From Rhea pennata (taxonomy: Eukaryota; Chordata; Aves; Rheiformes; Rheidae), in assembly GCF_028389875.1 (NCBI RefSeq), contig NC_084665.1, positions 22,538,001 through 22,602,000 on the forward strand: 64,000 bases of DNA, given 5' to 3'. Shown in pieces: positions 1 to 13,755 of this stretch. The notes below the pieces were generated by a model that worked only from the letters and a program-made list of their open reading frames with translations, made no database searches and was not told the origin of the DNA. Each line of letters begins with the position of its first letter. The stretch's first letter is position 1. A program made the translations under genes and the position numbers.

Positions 1-1000
1 GAGGAAGCAGGGGAGGGTGGAGGGAGGCTGGACACCTTCCCTCGCGTAGCCTGGGTAGCTGCGGGGGCCTGCGGGGCAGACAGCAGCCCCACTTTGCCTT
101 GCGCCCTAGCGCTGCCCAGACTGGCGACAGCGTCTCTTTGCTCCAGCCTTGCTCCTTACGCGGGGGCCGGCAGCCTGACCCCAGGCCGGGATGCGGCCCC
201 ACTGCACGGGGAAAGCAGTATCTTCGCAGCGATAGCCCGAAAAACCCGTGGCACTCTGGAGAAGAAACGACTCTCTATCTTCTTGGGCTTTGCACTGTAT
301 TTTACTATTCTCTTTAAATGAAGCAAATATCATTATTTCCCATTAGGCATTTCTGGTGCAAGAGTATTTCATTGAAAAATGGTTCTTTAATGCTAATGGG
401 AATTATACTCCTAGCATGATTTATATTAATAAGGCATGTGCAGTTCCTTAGTACATTCAGACCCAGATGGGAAATGAGATTTTTTTTCTTGTCCTTCCAC
501 ACAACATCTGATGAAGTGCTCCAAGCATAGAATTTAACAAGCTATTCTCCCCTGGCCTTATGGATGAAAAATAGTCCGTTGTGTCAACTCCTCAGATGCC
601 TATTTTTACACCTTCTGTTTGTTCTTAGTTTGACGTTGTTAATCACAGTCCCACCAAAGCTCTATTGTTCAGCTCTTCAAGAAGAATGTTGTTATATTGA
701 CTGTTTGTGCGTCAGCCCAGCTCTCTCTGGAGCTGCACTTGGATGAAATTAGATAATTTCCATTAGTAGAACATGCATTATTAGTCCCCAATGCCAAATT
801 GAAAAGAGAGCCAAGATTACTATTTCTGGCCGTGTTCACCTCAGGAAGGAACCTTCTCAGCTTTAATGGGATTTTGCTATTGTTGGTTGCCTTCTGTTTG
901 ACACTGTGCCAGCAGGGTTGAAAATTGTTTAGAAAGCTGCATGAAATATAATAGAGCCCAAGCCATTTGCTGCAGCACATTCCAGTGTGATGTTTATTTT
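1..1000. other. Non-coding flank, possible HLX-side regulatory DNA
   Basis: The first 260 bp are CpG-rich; the rest is AT-rich with several TAAT/ATTA cores and no splice-linked ORF. By the MARK1-C1orf115-MTARC-HLX order, HLX should lie to the left with its 5' end facing this window, so enhancer function is plausible but inferred. No HLX exon is seen. Confidence 0.3.
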
Positions 1001-1310
1001 GAAAAAAAAAAAGGAAAAAAAATTATTGTCCTTGGCAGAAAAAAAATCTCACTAACTTGAATCTCAGAACATATGCTTCTTGTTGCTGTTGTGTTTTCAA
1101 AAATTGCTGCCAGTATCGGCGTATTACATACAGAAGCGATAAATCTCATAATATTTATAATGATCTTCATGACTTGTAAAAAGCAGATTACAGGCACAGG
1201 CAGCATCCTTATGACGGGAAAGTAAGCCAAGGGATACCAGGTCAGATCCAAAAGAAAAAAATCAAGTTCCACATTTGTCAGTAAAACATGCACCTTCATA
1301 TGCGGTGGTG

Positions 1311-1340
1311 CAGTTTTCTCATCTCTGAAATGGGGTTAAA
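1311..1340 (+). mobile_element. Possible MIR/CORE-SINE 3' remnant
   Basis: The motif CAGTTTTCTCATCTCTGAAA followed by TGGGG agrees at about 24 of 28 positions with the remembered MIR segment (CAGTTTCCTCATCTGTAAAA TGGGG). It is short, so chance or another SINE family cannot be excluded. Confidence 0.35.
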
Positions 1341-1379
1341 AACACATCTCTGCCACCCAAAGGAACTAGGCACACAAGC

Positions 1380-1625
1380 TCTCCCCGGACCGAGCCTTCA
1401 TGTGGCGCCGGAGCTCTTCACCTCCGCGGTGGGGGGACAGCGCGGCCCCGCTACCCCCCGCAGACAGCCGTGGTCAGCGTCCCCCGGCGTGGGCTCGGCG
1501 CTGCCGGCGCAAGGCCACGTTTGAGCGCTGCGTGGGGTTATAGTGTTGGTGCTATTTTGAGGGCAGCTCTCCTCTCTCCCCTTCGCCTGCGCCTCACGGT
1601 GACCGAGGCCGAACACCTCACTCGC
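1380..1625. promoter_or_regulatory. Orphan CpG-rich patch A
   Basis: A block of about 245 bp with dense CpG (for example GGCGCCGG and GCGCTGCCGGCGC) in an otherwise AT-rich setting. No protein family is recognisable in any frame, and no splice-linked exon was found. It could be a small CpG-island promoter of an unseen non-coding RNA or a developmental regulatory element. Confidence 0.4.
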
Positions 1626-2239
1626 ATCTCAGGACACTAATTTTTGAAAATTAGCTGTGAGAGTGGAGATGGTGGAATGAGCTCTTTCTCAGCCTTGAAT
1701 TCCCCACAGAGCTATTTTTGCTCCATATAGTACTGTTTTGTTCTATGAATGCTGTCTTAAAATAATTATTAATGAAAGCAGAGTTGACTTTGGAGCAAAA
1801 GTTTCCGGTTACTTGGCATTTCCAATGTGTCAGCTATCTCAGGGTATTGAAATGCGGTACATTTTTTGGATGCGATCAGAGGCCAAAAACACATTTTCCC
1901 TCCAGGCTCCCTCAGAGCTCGGAGCCAGACCCACCTTCACTGTACTTCACCTCTTGTCTACTCAAACTCCTAAGAAGCTAAGCAAATAGAACAGAGTTAC
2001 CCATCTTTAGAAAAATAAATAACTAAAGCCTTCTTCAAAGCCTTCAGGCAAGCATCCACTGAGCAACGCACTCGCTATCTTGGGGCTGTAAACCAGAGCA
2101 CTCTTTTATTTATGTTATCCTCTTGTTTGTTTCTAGTTCAACCAACAAACATTCAGTGATTGCATATCCTTGGCTTGAAGCAATGCGCCTAATAATTAAA
2201 AATACGATTAGGCTAAAAGGAAAAAAAAAAAGAAACAAA

Positions 2240-2500
2240 CCCTGGGTGGATGCCAACCAATGATTTCCCGGCCCGCGAGGCACGGAGCTGCTCCACCTCA
2301 GCGCCCGGCATCGCCAAGATCGCCCCGGGCGCAAGGAGCGCCCAGCTCCCCTGCCTCAAGCTCCTCACCCGCGGCACCGGTGCCCCGGTGGAGATGGGGG
2401 CCAACGCCAAGCCTTCGGCCCCACGGCACAGCCGTCAGCACCTGCCTGCGAAGGGAGGGGACGGTCGCAGCGGAGGAGGGCGCTGACTCCCCAAGCAACA
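2240..2500. promoter_or_regulatory. Orphan CpG-rich patch B
   Basis: A second CpG-dense block of about 260 bp, sharply bounded on the left by an A-rich run (2,220-2,236). ORFs cross it in several frames on both strands, which is the mark of GC content rather than coding. No gene model can be attached. Confidence 0.4.
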
Positions 2501-5500
2501 CTTTCGTAAACTGTGGGTCAGGCAGAAAATAACGCGGCAGAGCTCATCCGCACGCTGGCTACCTCCTGGCGGAGAGCGTCTCATCGACCTTCTGTTTTTT
2601 CTCCCTCTTCACGCTGTGAAATGCTCATTGTCTCTGGCTCGGGCAGGTCTGATAAGGATCTTGCTGAGAGCGGCTTTTAGGAAAACCCATTGCTCTGAAA
2701 AGGAACCAAGCATTGTAGAGAGAGCACTTCAAAGTTATGGCAGTATCTTGTTTTTTTTTTTGTTTTTTTTTTTTTTTTTTGGTACCAAATAAATAAATAA
2801 AATGAAGATGAACAATGTGTTTCCATTTAAGGGGGAGTGTGGGAAAATCCAGGTCTCGTCAGACTGGGAAGCAGCGTGGTATATGCTGACTAAGACACTG
2901 TAAATAGCGCGGCTGTCAATTGAAGGAATTCAGCGTTGAATAATAAGGTTCAGCCGAGCAGGCCTGTCCGTGTCAGACGGGAACGGCGGCCCCAAACCTG
3001 TTCATTTGAAATCATCGGGATTCACACGAGAAAACGCGCTCTGCCTCCGCATGTGGCTTGTGGTTTCGGTGGGAAGCTCAGCGCTTGGCCGACACCCCTG
3101 AAAACCCAGCCCGAGTGCGCACATGCTTTTTCCTCACCCTCCCCGAAGCCCTCAGAAGATCTGAGCTAAATTTTCCTCACGCGCATTGTGGGTGAAGCCA
3201 CCTTATTTTGTAACCAAGGCTGGCGACAGCTCTGGTACGACACCTCTCGCAGGTGGCGGTGTGTTTCTGACACTTAGGTGTGGGACGTCACCGTGTTGCT
3301 TTTCAAGCTAGTGATCGCCTCCTTACTCTCCTAAGTTTGGGGCTGAGGCCCTTGCTCACGGAGGGAGTATGGGCGGCTGCCCTGGCCTTCACTGAGGTCC
3401 CCTTTGCAGTGGTCCCTCAGCACCGGGCTCAGTGGGCGCCGGAGGAGGGACCGGGCGCTCGAGCGCAGCTGGCACAATGCGGTCCCAAGCGTTGTTGGAT
3501 GCTTTAGGGCTAAGAATAGTGCAAATGGTGCCCGGCATGACTCCTCGTTCGGGATGGCGATGACGGCACAACATTAATCCTGGACGTCCCCCCTCCTCGC
3601 ATCTGGTCCAGCCAAGGGGGACTGCTGTCCGGCGCCACCAGAGACCCCACTCAGCACTGCTGTCGGCTGCCCCAAACAGCCACTGAGGCGAAGCAGGAGA
3701 TGAACCTCGGTGTCCATTAATGTTTTCTTTTATGGATAAATAACCTATTTTTTCTTAGCGGGTGAGGAAGGAAAAAAAGAGCAGGAGAGATCCCATCCTT
3801 TGGTGCTGTGGGACTTGGTGCTGTTTTAATAATAATAATAGTAATAACAAAATATTGAGAAAAAGCTGCAGTGTATCAGCATGTTTTGAAGGTTGGTGGG
3901 AAAAAAAAGACCTTCTGGTCCCAGTGGTATCAGCAAGGAAAACGTCTACTGGAGTCTAGTTCTTAAAAAAAAAAAAAAAAAAACTGAGTCATGCAGAGAG
4001 TGCTAAACTTGGGTAATGTGTGGTTACTTGAGGCTTGCAGAGCCCTCAGTGAGGGGGAGGGGAAATAGGCTCTGAACCCAAAGTCTCATCATGGCCTTAT
4101 GAAAATTAACACATTTTAAAGATGTGTTTTTGAACAGAAATATGCTTCTTGTCGAGGAGGAGAGGGAAGAAGCGGGGGAGGAGAGGGAGGGATGCTTCCT
4201 TTCCATCTCCAGGCTCCCTGAGTACAGCTGTTCATTTGCTGAAGAGGAGAACTAGAAATCACACTCTACCTGGCAAGATAATTTTCCCCCTAGTCATCAA
4301 AGGTTGGAAAATAGGTGTCTGAACTGCAGGAATGTTTCTGAATAGGTGACGACAGTTACAACTTTATTTCTTTTTCCACTATTGTATGGAGATTTAGAGC
4401 AAGCCTCCCACTCGGTACTCGTATAAAACCTGCTTTCCAGAGGTGGGATCCGGCAGAGACCCTCTGTAGGCTCTGGATGAGCGCGCTAAGCATGTACATG
4501 TGCATACATGCACGCATGGGCATGGGGCAGCGCCGCATGGGCATTTCTTCTCAGGTCACATTTATACGGCTTAGGATCGACCGTAACGCTGCTTTAGTTT
4601 GACTGATGAAAGTTCAGATTCCTCCAAAATCAGGCAGTGTAGGAGTTCAGTTGTTAGCTTCAGGCTTAGTGCTAGTGCCTTAATCCACTCCTCCCTGTAA
4701 GTGAGCAGGGACTTCTCTTACTTCTTCACCAAAAACACTTTCACCGTGAACTTTCCATTTTTCAGGTTTGCAGTAGCCATGTTAAACGTTGCAGAAAGTG
4801 AACCCTCTCTTCCAGTTTTACAAGCAGTTCCCAAGGACAGACATTTTCATGACAGTGCTGTGGATGGGATATGTGAGGGAGAAAGATACGGGTTTTAATC
4901 AGTGTCCCTCAGCTGGGCCAGCTTGACGGAAGATGGTGTTTTGTGGCTTAAACGGAGGCCTACATTTGCAAAAGCAACTGGTGATTTTGGCTGTCTAACT
5001 GGAGACAGCACAACGGGGCCCATCCTTAAGGGACTGGGTCCTTGAAGGTTCTGGCCCTTTGCTGAGCGTCACAAGATGAACAGCCAGAAAAGGGCCCAGC
5101 TAGAATCACAGTTACTTTGGAAAAAAATGAAAGAAAAAGAAAGAAAGAAAAAAAGAAAAGAAAAGAAAAGGCTGCGATTTTGCTCCTGTCACGCACACAC
5201 AGGCATAGGAAGGAGTCCCTCAAGATCCAGATACAGCCCCCCAGATGAACACACCTAGGATTTCCCTTTGGGCCTGTCTCTCCAAACTCTCTGCAAAACC
5301 CTTCGCAACGAGAAACACTTTATAATCCTTCTATTCATGACCATCCCTCCAAATTTAAACACACATTTAAAAAATAAATAGGGCATGGGTGATGTGCAGG
5401 AACAGCTTGCTGCTGCCTTTTTTTTTTTTTTTTTAAATCAATAAAACAGCCTTCAAGAGGCCCCCTTGAACAAGTTCTGTTCATTTATTTTTCTTGGAAA

Positions 5501-8500
5501 CGTCCAATGTCCTTAGCTCCTTTTAGACACATAAGAGGTGAATGATTAAGTTGAAACTATTATCTTTGCGCAGAACATCTCTGCTGGCCGCTGGCCAAGC
5601 CGAGAGGAAAAGTGAAGTGAAACAACCAAGCCGGAGCTATTGTGTTTGCCTGGCTCCCGTGGCGACTTGCTGGGAAGCTTGGCTAGGTTGGAAAGAGGTC
5701 TCTGGGTGGGGATTACTAATGAGGCAGGGCACATTTTGGAAGAACGCTTTGCTTGCCAGAAATAAGAGCGTATAAATAACCGAGGTGAGACAAATTCAGC
5801 CCTCGTATAAACAGGTGCCGATCTGTGAGCTCCAGCGCACTGGCGGCCGCTTCTGCCAGCTCCATATTTGACCCTCCTTCTGCCCTAGACAAGCTACCCA
5901 CCTTCTTTTTTTCTGCCACCCCTCAAGAAAACGAAAGCAAACCCTTTGCCAGCAAATGACACAAACTAAATTAAGCTTGAGAGTGACCCGCTTTGCTAGA
6001 GGGCAAAACGGCTGCTATTATTTTTAATGCCACTGTGCTGTTGTAGTGCTCGGGAGCTCCAGACACAGAGGGGGACCTGGCGCTGTGCTAGGCGCTGCAC
6101 ACGTGCCCCCTTCCCAGGAGCCCATGTGCTACAACGAGCCGTTGCCACTCGTGCCCAGCAATCCACACGAGATCTGGGCCCATTTTTCCTGGCTTTACCG
6201 CTGCCTGATTGCTCGAGGGTGCAAGCAGGCCTGCGCTTCGGCTTGCCAGCTCGTACATGAGGAAATAACGCTCACTTACCTCTCAGAAGCACTGCAGGGC
6301 TTGTGTATTTGCCCCATCAATAAAGTCAGCTTTTCTGGAAATGAGACTAGATCCAGACCTTGTGGCTGCTGTTACAAAACTCTCACCATGCAAAGAATTG
6401 CAAAAATTACATTTTTTTTTTCTTACATCTTATTCCTAACTAGGCCTTGGTTGTAGAACTGTTAAAAGCGCAATTTTATAGACCTTCAGTCCTGCTTTGG
6501 AGAAATGCTGCCAAGTGAGTTTTGGAGGAATGAAAGTCATATACAGCACAAAGAGACCAGCACTCAGCCAGCCCCGTTCCTGGGTCCCTACAGCTGTGGT
6601 CACCAGCTTGCAAGCCTGCAAAGCTGGTGCATGGCTTGAGGACAGCACTGGGAGTCTCTTGCTTTGATGACAGAGAAGCTGAGACTGATTCAGCTGTTGG
6701 TACACGACGATGCTCACTCTGGGGCTGCGGTACAGATCACAGTGCTTTGGTGATGAACAGGAATGGGAACGACAGACTCCTTGGAGAAGAGGAGATGCCA
6801 CCCCGGCAGCAGGCAGCCAGGCTGCTGCCTCAACACACAGCATGAAGCACAGCCCAGGACCTGAGCGCATGGTAACTCACTGGTATTTTCTTTACAAAAC
6901 ACCTAGACAAAGCGAGCGCGTAGAAAGGTTGCAGATGCACCTATTATTGCTACAGCTAGGTCCCTTTCAGCAGAAATCACATGATGTCCTGAAAACGGGG
7001 TAACTTGAAAGTCCTAAATGCTTGAGTCCAACTCTATTTCTAGACATTTTTTGACTATAGAATAAACTTGTCCTTGAGACAGAGGTGAAAGGCAGCAGTG
7101 ATTTATTGTTCCAAAGGAGCTACAAGCAGCACCTCTCTGTCCTGCTCAGGATATCAGTAAGTTAGTGGCTAGAGCTGTGGGAGTTGCAGAAGCAGTCACA
7201 ACCGGATGCACATATTGAAGCCTGCTTTGAAAATTTACGTTACTTGCTAATCTCATTAAAAAAAGAAGTGAGTTGTAAGTGACACTATTGCAACCTGCAC
7301 CTGTATCTGATTAAGCCAAGGAAAAGCTTGAAGTTGTCATCGTAGTCCCGTTATCTCACATACCATTTAATTGTTGCCGTGGAATCACCCTGCTAGATTA
7401 CTTCAAAAAAATAGCCAGAAGTAACATTTACGTCACAAGTCACATCTGCTCCTGTAATTACTTTCCTGTCAACTGTTTTCAGCAGAGGAGGAAGCCCAGC
7501 GGCACTGGCATCCCACAATGGGTCACAATTCACCTCCTTGAGACCTCAGGTTGTTCTGACAGGGGGAAAAACATTGTTCACAGCTGATCCTTAGTGCTTT
7601 GCCATCAAGACAACATAAAAATCAAATGCTTTGCTTTGAAAGCGTGTTTACACATCACTAACCAGGAAAGGAAAGCTTAGAAAAACGCCGCTGTGAACTT
7701 CCTACGTACGTACAGAGCTACGCGCTGCACAACAATGCGAAAGTCACCTGCCAGCCCGAGCCGCCGCACGAGAGGAAAACTCCTGCAAACCTAATGCTGC
7801 TGGGTTACTGGTGCTTAATCCTGAAGTCACACGTAACCGAAAGACAAACGGTCCGCGGCAGCGGCGGCAGCAGCAGCAGCACCGCACGCGTGCCAAACAA
7901 CAGCACGGCAGCCAGGGCAAGCCGCTCGAGCGTGGTTCACTTGCGCTCAGAAACTCAAAAGTGCAGAAAACCGAGCAGACTACAGGAAAAGAGAATCAGA
8001 AGGGACAATGCATTTCAAAAGAAAATACCCAGCATGTGTAAACTATCCAGAAAAGAAGGAGATGTTTTCCTCCTGAAAATGATATACAAAGGTATTTTGT
8101 ATTATAAGCCTTAGCTTGGATTATCTAATAGAGAATTTCACTTTGCCCTCTTCAGGGCAGAACAAACAAGAGGCAGTATCTGTTTACCTGTTCACCAGGA
8201 GTTTATTTGTTTAGGTTTGAAGGTATGATAGGTAAACACTGAAGCATTTTAGCACTCCAGCACAGAAAATCCTTATTCTATTACTGCTGCTACGTATGCT
8301 GGCAGAGGTTTCCTCTTTCAAGTCTGTATGCCCTCCTGGTATAAGCAGCGTTGCCTTTGGACATCAGATGCTCTGCAGAGATGTCCTGAGGCAAGGAAAA
8401 GCGCTGAGGCCGCAGGCAGTGGCAGAGCTTGCTGCACGGTTGCTTGCTCAGGCCCTTCACCTCGCTGGTGCCATGGAAGTGACGGTCCTCCATGCCTAGG

Positions 8501-9900
8501 GAAAAACTTCTTTTTTCTCTGTACAGCAGGCACCGCTCAAAGATTCTTTATCCAGGAAAGTTAGGACCCCATGCCAATACCAGGAGACAGCGCCTGGCCA
8601 CTGGGTCAAGAGGCTGGTGTCGAGGGGAGGCATCAGCAGACTCCACAGCAGCAGCAGCGGAGTCACAGCTGGTGCCTGCAGAGGTCTCCGAGCAGCGCTG
8701 GTGCCAAGCAGGGGCTCCTGTACCTGCTAGCACGGGGCACAGCACTCGCTGCCAGAATAACTGAGCCACATTGAAGTCCATGCGAACAGGAAGGCTCCTC
8801 CAGGCACCCAAGCTGTCTGTCCTACATGGAAGTTCCCACCAGCTCGTTGGGTAGGGAAGGTGCTATAGAAAGTGTCAACATTTTATCCATTCCTCAGTTA
8901 TTTTAAACTTGATTTTAGTCATATTCTAGGTAGAAAAAGGGGTCAAGTTCACCATCCTCTGCACCTAGGCCCTTTCTGCAGGCTGTTGCCGAAGGTGTTC
9001 AGTGCAGCTCCACAGAGCTGGCTGTCAAAGTCACAGCTGGTTATTGCAGCGGCCAAGCACTGCCTGCTGCAGCATGGCAGCTCCCTGCAGCCACTGCCCC
9101 TTGGGAAAGCCCTCTTTGCCTATGGGCCCTTTTCCTTGCCATCACGGCACTCAGTTTGGCAGATGGCTCTTGCCTTTTCCAAATGCACCCACCCATTCAG
9201 AGCTGGAAACCGCTGGCAGTGGTGGGGACCCACCAGTCCTCGCTGACATGCCCTACCTGGGACCCACCTCCCCAAGCCCCCTCTGATCCCAGACCCTGCA
9301 GAGAGGGCACAGCCGCTGCTGGCGCTCACCCGCCGTTTCCCTGACCAGGGACTTGCAGTTCCCACTCTGCCGGAGGGTCAGGCCGCCCGGAGGATGCTTT
9401 GGCTGCATCCCCCTATGTCAGCTGTTGGGAGAAAGCTGCAGTGACTTTCCCAAGCAGATGGAAAAACCATCTGCCAAGAACAGTGGATCCAGATTTTTAG
9501 TGAGACTTTTAGCACCAAGTCTTTGGGGACTGATTTCTGTGCTATGCCTGTCAAGCCCAGAGAACAAGTCCCATTTCATTCATCTTCATTTTCTTCCTTT
9601 TCTTAAAGCAAGCCTAAAAATTATTCCAAAACTATTGTTTTAACAGACAAATAATAAATCAGACATTGTAATGGGAGAACGCTGCTGTTCATTGAGCCAA
9701 ACACATTACCATATTTCCTGGATGAGGATGGTGACCATCAGGACAGGCATTACGTTTCAGGTTTGCTCGGACCTAAAGTCAGCGGACTACAAGAGGGTCT
9801 CCATCTGGAGTCATTTTATAGCACTAGAACTGTTCCCCTACAGCAGCAGCCACTGCCTGCTAATATAAAAATAGTTGGGAGAAAAAGCAATACATTTTAT
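2500..9900. other. Non-coding intergenic stretch, mixed GC
   Basis: No gene supported. Visible items are a T-rich tract at about 2,750-2,780, an A19 run near 3,965-3,983, a GAAA-rich stretch near 5,128-5,170 and a T-run near 5,420-5,434. Moderately GC-rich blocks lie near 3,230-3,660 and 8,300-9,450. A short old SINE-like remnant at about 6,042-6,105 is listed separately. Confidence 0.5.
6042..6105 (+). mobile_element. Probable ancient amniote SINE remnant
   Basis: The segment contains TAGTGCTCGGGAGCTCCAG and CTGTGCTAGGCGCTGCACA. These parallel a widespread reptilian/amniote MIR-like repeat (tag-tgc...gagccccag... and ...tgtgctaggcgctgta...). The copy is degraded and has no clear ends. Confidence 0.45.
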
Positions 9901-10157
9901 TAGGTTGGTAGGGGGAAAAAAGCTCTATTCAAGACTTCCATTAACTTTTATGAATATCTCCAAAGAGATTTATTTTTATAACAACATTGAAGCAGAGGAA
10001 TAAAACGCAAGTTTCTTGACACTCACAGCTACGATTTCTCACCAGAGGCAAGTCCAGAGTGTCTGAGGCCAAGTCCTACTCACCTTAAGCCCATGAATAG
10101 CACCTTTGAAAGCAGCAGCCCTGCTCTGAGAGGAAGGATGATCCTGCTGGGCTGACA

Positions 10158-10235
10158 TTCAGGAGACTTGCGTTCAGTTTTCAGATCTGTCACAGACTGC
10201 CTGTGTGACCCGCTCTCCCCTCAGTCTGTAACGAT
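10158..10235 (+). mobile_element. MIR-like (CORE-SINE) remnant
   Basis: GGAGACTTGCGTTCAGTTTT, then CAGATCTGTCACAGACTGCC and TGTGTGACC, follow the order of the MIR core (gagacctgggttc... ctctgccac... gctgtgtgacc). A diverged CTCAGTCTGTAA piece comes after it. Several blocks in the right order make this the best of the SINE calls. Confidence 0.55.
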
Positions 10236-13200
10236 GTTTCTCTGCTGGCCTTCTCCACGTCACTGATTTGTCCTGGGCAGGTTCAGATTGACTCCTGGAG
10301 GCTGTCCAAAGCACTGCTTAACACTGCCACAGGCAGCAAGCTGGCTCATACACGTTGGAGGAAAGCACAAATCATAGCAAGCAGGTCTGGGATTACCTGG
10401 TCCGCTTCTGATCCTAACCTGTGATAGCTGGAGGTCACCTGAAAGCTGAATATTCCCATTCATTTAATACAGTGCACCCTCTCCTACCTTTGATAACTCT
10501 CAGGGTTCATATTACCCAAATAAACATCAGCCCTTTGCAAAACCTGCTGCATTTTTGGCCTTGGCTGTCTCCTATGGTGGGGAGCTCCACCAGCGAAACA
10601 CACATCGGATAAACATACTTCCTCTGATCTGTTTCGAATTTGCCACCTTTTAATTTCATTGAATGCCCCTTTGTTCCCACATTTTATGACACAGCACCAC
10701 CAATCTAGTTTCTCTAGACTATTTATTATTTTCCTTCACCTCTTAAAACCTAAATAAATGTTAGAGAAGAAAAAAAAAAGGCTCCCCAGGAAATTGTCCT
10801 AATAAAAAATTGATTATACTTCACGGTGTGGCCTTGTTTCTTTCTACAGCTGTTGCAAAAAAGCTTGCACAGCGTCGAGCCATCAAGGCTCAGGCAAGGA
10901 GTACGAGGCACACGTGGTTAAGCCCCATCCCGCCGCTCCCCGCACACCTCCAGATGTTTGCAAGCCACACTCTCCTCAACCAAGTCAGAAACACAGCAAA
11001 AATATCGCTCTGATGAGCAAAAGCACCACAGCTGTGAGCACTTTCCAGACGAGCTTTCCCGTGTCAGCTGGGAAGCAGTCGGACGGCTGGGGCTTTCGCA
11101 AGGCTTGCTGTTAGTTAGAGGCAGCTCTGCCATAACGTCGTCCCCGCGTTGTGCTGGGGACGTAAGTTATGGGACCACGATCAGAGACTACGAAGTGGGG
11201 AGTCCCCATGCCACCTCCCCACGCTGCCCCCAGCCTGGGCAGAGCCCCAGCCCTTATCGTTTCTGTTTTCAGCTACAGTTTTGAAGCCCTGCTGGTATCT
11301 CTGGCCCTGCCCAGAGACTGCTCCTGAGAAGGAGCTGCTGGTTTGGGGAAGCTGGAGAAGATGACTGTGACCGCCTGGCACAAAGAGGAGCACGGAGACT
11401 AGACTCAGGACTGGAGCAAACCAGGCTGCAGCTCCTTGCTGATCCCTGCAGGCTGGGCCACGGGGGGCTTCACAGCCAGAGGGGAAGGTCTGAACTTCAC
11501 TCGCTCAGTTTCCGAAGCCGTCACTTGTCCCTGGTAGCCCAGACCACCACATGCCTCATGGCCAACAATGCAACCAGGAAATAATGCAATGCTTGAAAGA
11601 ATTGCTAGACCCTTCAGCAGTGACCCAAGGAACAGCATGGACAGTTGTGAAGGAGCCTTGTTTTCATTTCAGCACCCTGAGGTAAACAGAGCACCTTGCT
11701 GCTTGTTTCAGGCTGACTGCGGGCTTGGACATACATACAACATCCTGACTCATACCCACCACAGACTCTTGGTCACCCTTTCCTCTTCTGTCCTTCTTTA
11801 AACAAGTAGAAGAAGAAAAGCTCAAATTCTGCAATGCAGTTTCTGCAGCACCTCCACCTTTCCAGCAATTCAAGCAGCTGCATCCACCATCAGCCACAAT
11901 TTCTCCTTTACTGTCAGAGCGAAAAGGAGAACTTGTATCATGGAGGCTCAGTACTCCTAGAGGAATGACCCAGGCCCAGATCTTTGCTGCTCCTCGTGCT
12001 CGCCTCTGAGCATCAACCCCCACCAGCTCTACAGCCACTAATTGCTGTGACAAAAAAATATTCATAGCCCTTCTGCCTACTTCACCTGGCAAGTGAGTCC
12101 TGTGGAGGGAGGACAAAGTGTACAGAGCAGCTGTCCTCCAGAAGCAGCAATTCTTACCCATCCTCTGGCTGCAGCGGAAAGAACAAGGCTGACTCTCTGG
12201 GGTTGTCTAGCTCAGTCCAGACACTTCCCTTTCCTCCCTGGAATAGTGGCCCTGTCTCAGGCTCTGTCTTCACTGGCCCTGAAGGGCTCTAGCAGCAAAG
12301 CATGCAGTGCGCAAACATGATGTAAATAGCCCGTTCATGCACTTCTCCTACTTATAAATGAGGCAAAAAAAGGAGACATCTGTATCAGGACCTTGTCCCA
12401 TAAAATGGAGGCAAAGTTCCCTTTGCTGAAATGGTAGGCATATGTTTTTTCTGAGGGAGATGATCTGCCTTCTAGCTCTGCTTCCAGCAACTGGAAGTCC
12501 CAAAGGACATGACGTGCAGTGCATGAGAACAGCACGCTTTCTGCACAGTGCAGCAGGCTGTGACTGTCCCTGATTACAGTCTGGAAAACAACTCAAGACA
12601 GCTTGATTTTAAACTCAGAAAGTTCATATTTAAGGCAGAATAATTTTGCATTTTGTTGTTGCATATCTCTGTAGTTCCTGCTTTCAGCTCAAAAGAGAAG
12701 CTCCATATAGGATAACCAAACCCATCCTCAGTACTCTTAGCTCTAAGTATTAGGTATCTTGTGAGAGAGATAAGGTGCAAACTCTGATCTGAAGTGAGAT
12801 TTAGAGAATCAGAAGGGCTACATAGTACTGGTAAAATATCCAAACATCAGGTACTTATCATTTGCAGAAATAATCCCTCAACAGTTGCTTTGACCCGGCA
12901 TAACCTCGTGTCATCTCACTGATTTTACAGGAACTACTTGCAGGATCAAATCACTTTCAAATAATACACAAGATTCTTCCAATTCCAGGAAAATGTGAAA
13001 TCCAGCTACAACGAATTCATATCTTTTTCTTTCGGATTAAGTGAAAACTTATGGGAGGGAGGGAACGTACTACCCCCTAAGCCTGGGAAGCAGGGAGCAG
13101 TGCTCAGCTTGGAGCTCAGAGGGGCTCCCTGCGCCGTCCGTTGTGTCCGACTGCCCTCTACCCGACAGCGCAGGATGTACAGCAAACAGCTCGCTGAGCA

Positions 13201-13715
13201 GCAGGGCCCGGTACTACCTCTCTGAAAGCAATGCCTTCAATTATATATGTGTGTGCATATATATGTATGTAAAAAAAAAAAAAAAAATGCAGTCAGCCCT
13301 TAGGACTCACCCTCTTTAGTTTCTCAAGACTCATGTCACAATGCCCCAAGTAAGGAAAATATGCCATTGCAAATGTTTATAACATCTGATTTAAAGTTAT
13401 ACAGCTTCCCTCAGCCATAAACCAGAACAAATACTCTAAGATTTATTACATCCTTCCCTCCAGGGCCTTAAGCAATTGTACTTGATTAATTTAGCAGTTA
13501 AACAGCACCAAGCTTCTGCATGATAATTTTGCATCCAGGATTCCTAAGCAGCGTACTGTTTTCCATGGGGATTTAGGTCTAAAACCACAAAGATGAGCTG
13601 CTGAGTATGTTCTTATGCATTTGCACTGAATAACAACATGCACTGGGTATGTTTCTCCTTGCAGAGAGATGCCGAGCTAAGTTTCTTCTTGCTCCCTGAC
13701 CTTAGGAATTACTTA

Positions 13716-13718
<3 letters not shown>

Positions 13719-13754
<36 letters not shown>
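13719..13754. repeat. Poly-T tract (36 bp)
   Basis: Uninterrupted T36 preceded by TTAGGA. It could be the reverse-orientation tail of a retroposed sequence, but the flanks show no recognisable insert or target-site duplication. Confidence 0.9.

Positions 13755-13755
<1 letters not shown>

Noticed and set aside
5128-5170. Purine-rich stretch that could be a retroposon tail
   Set aside because: Only a GAAA/AAAG simple repeat; no retroposed body or target-site duplication next to it.
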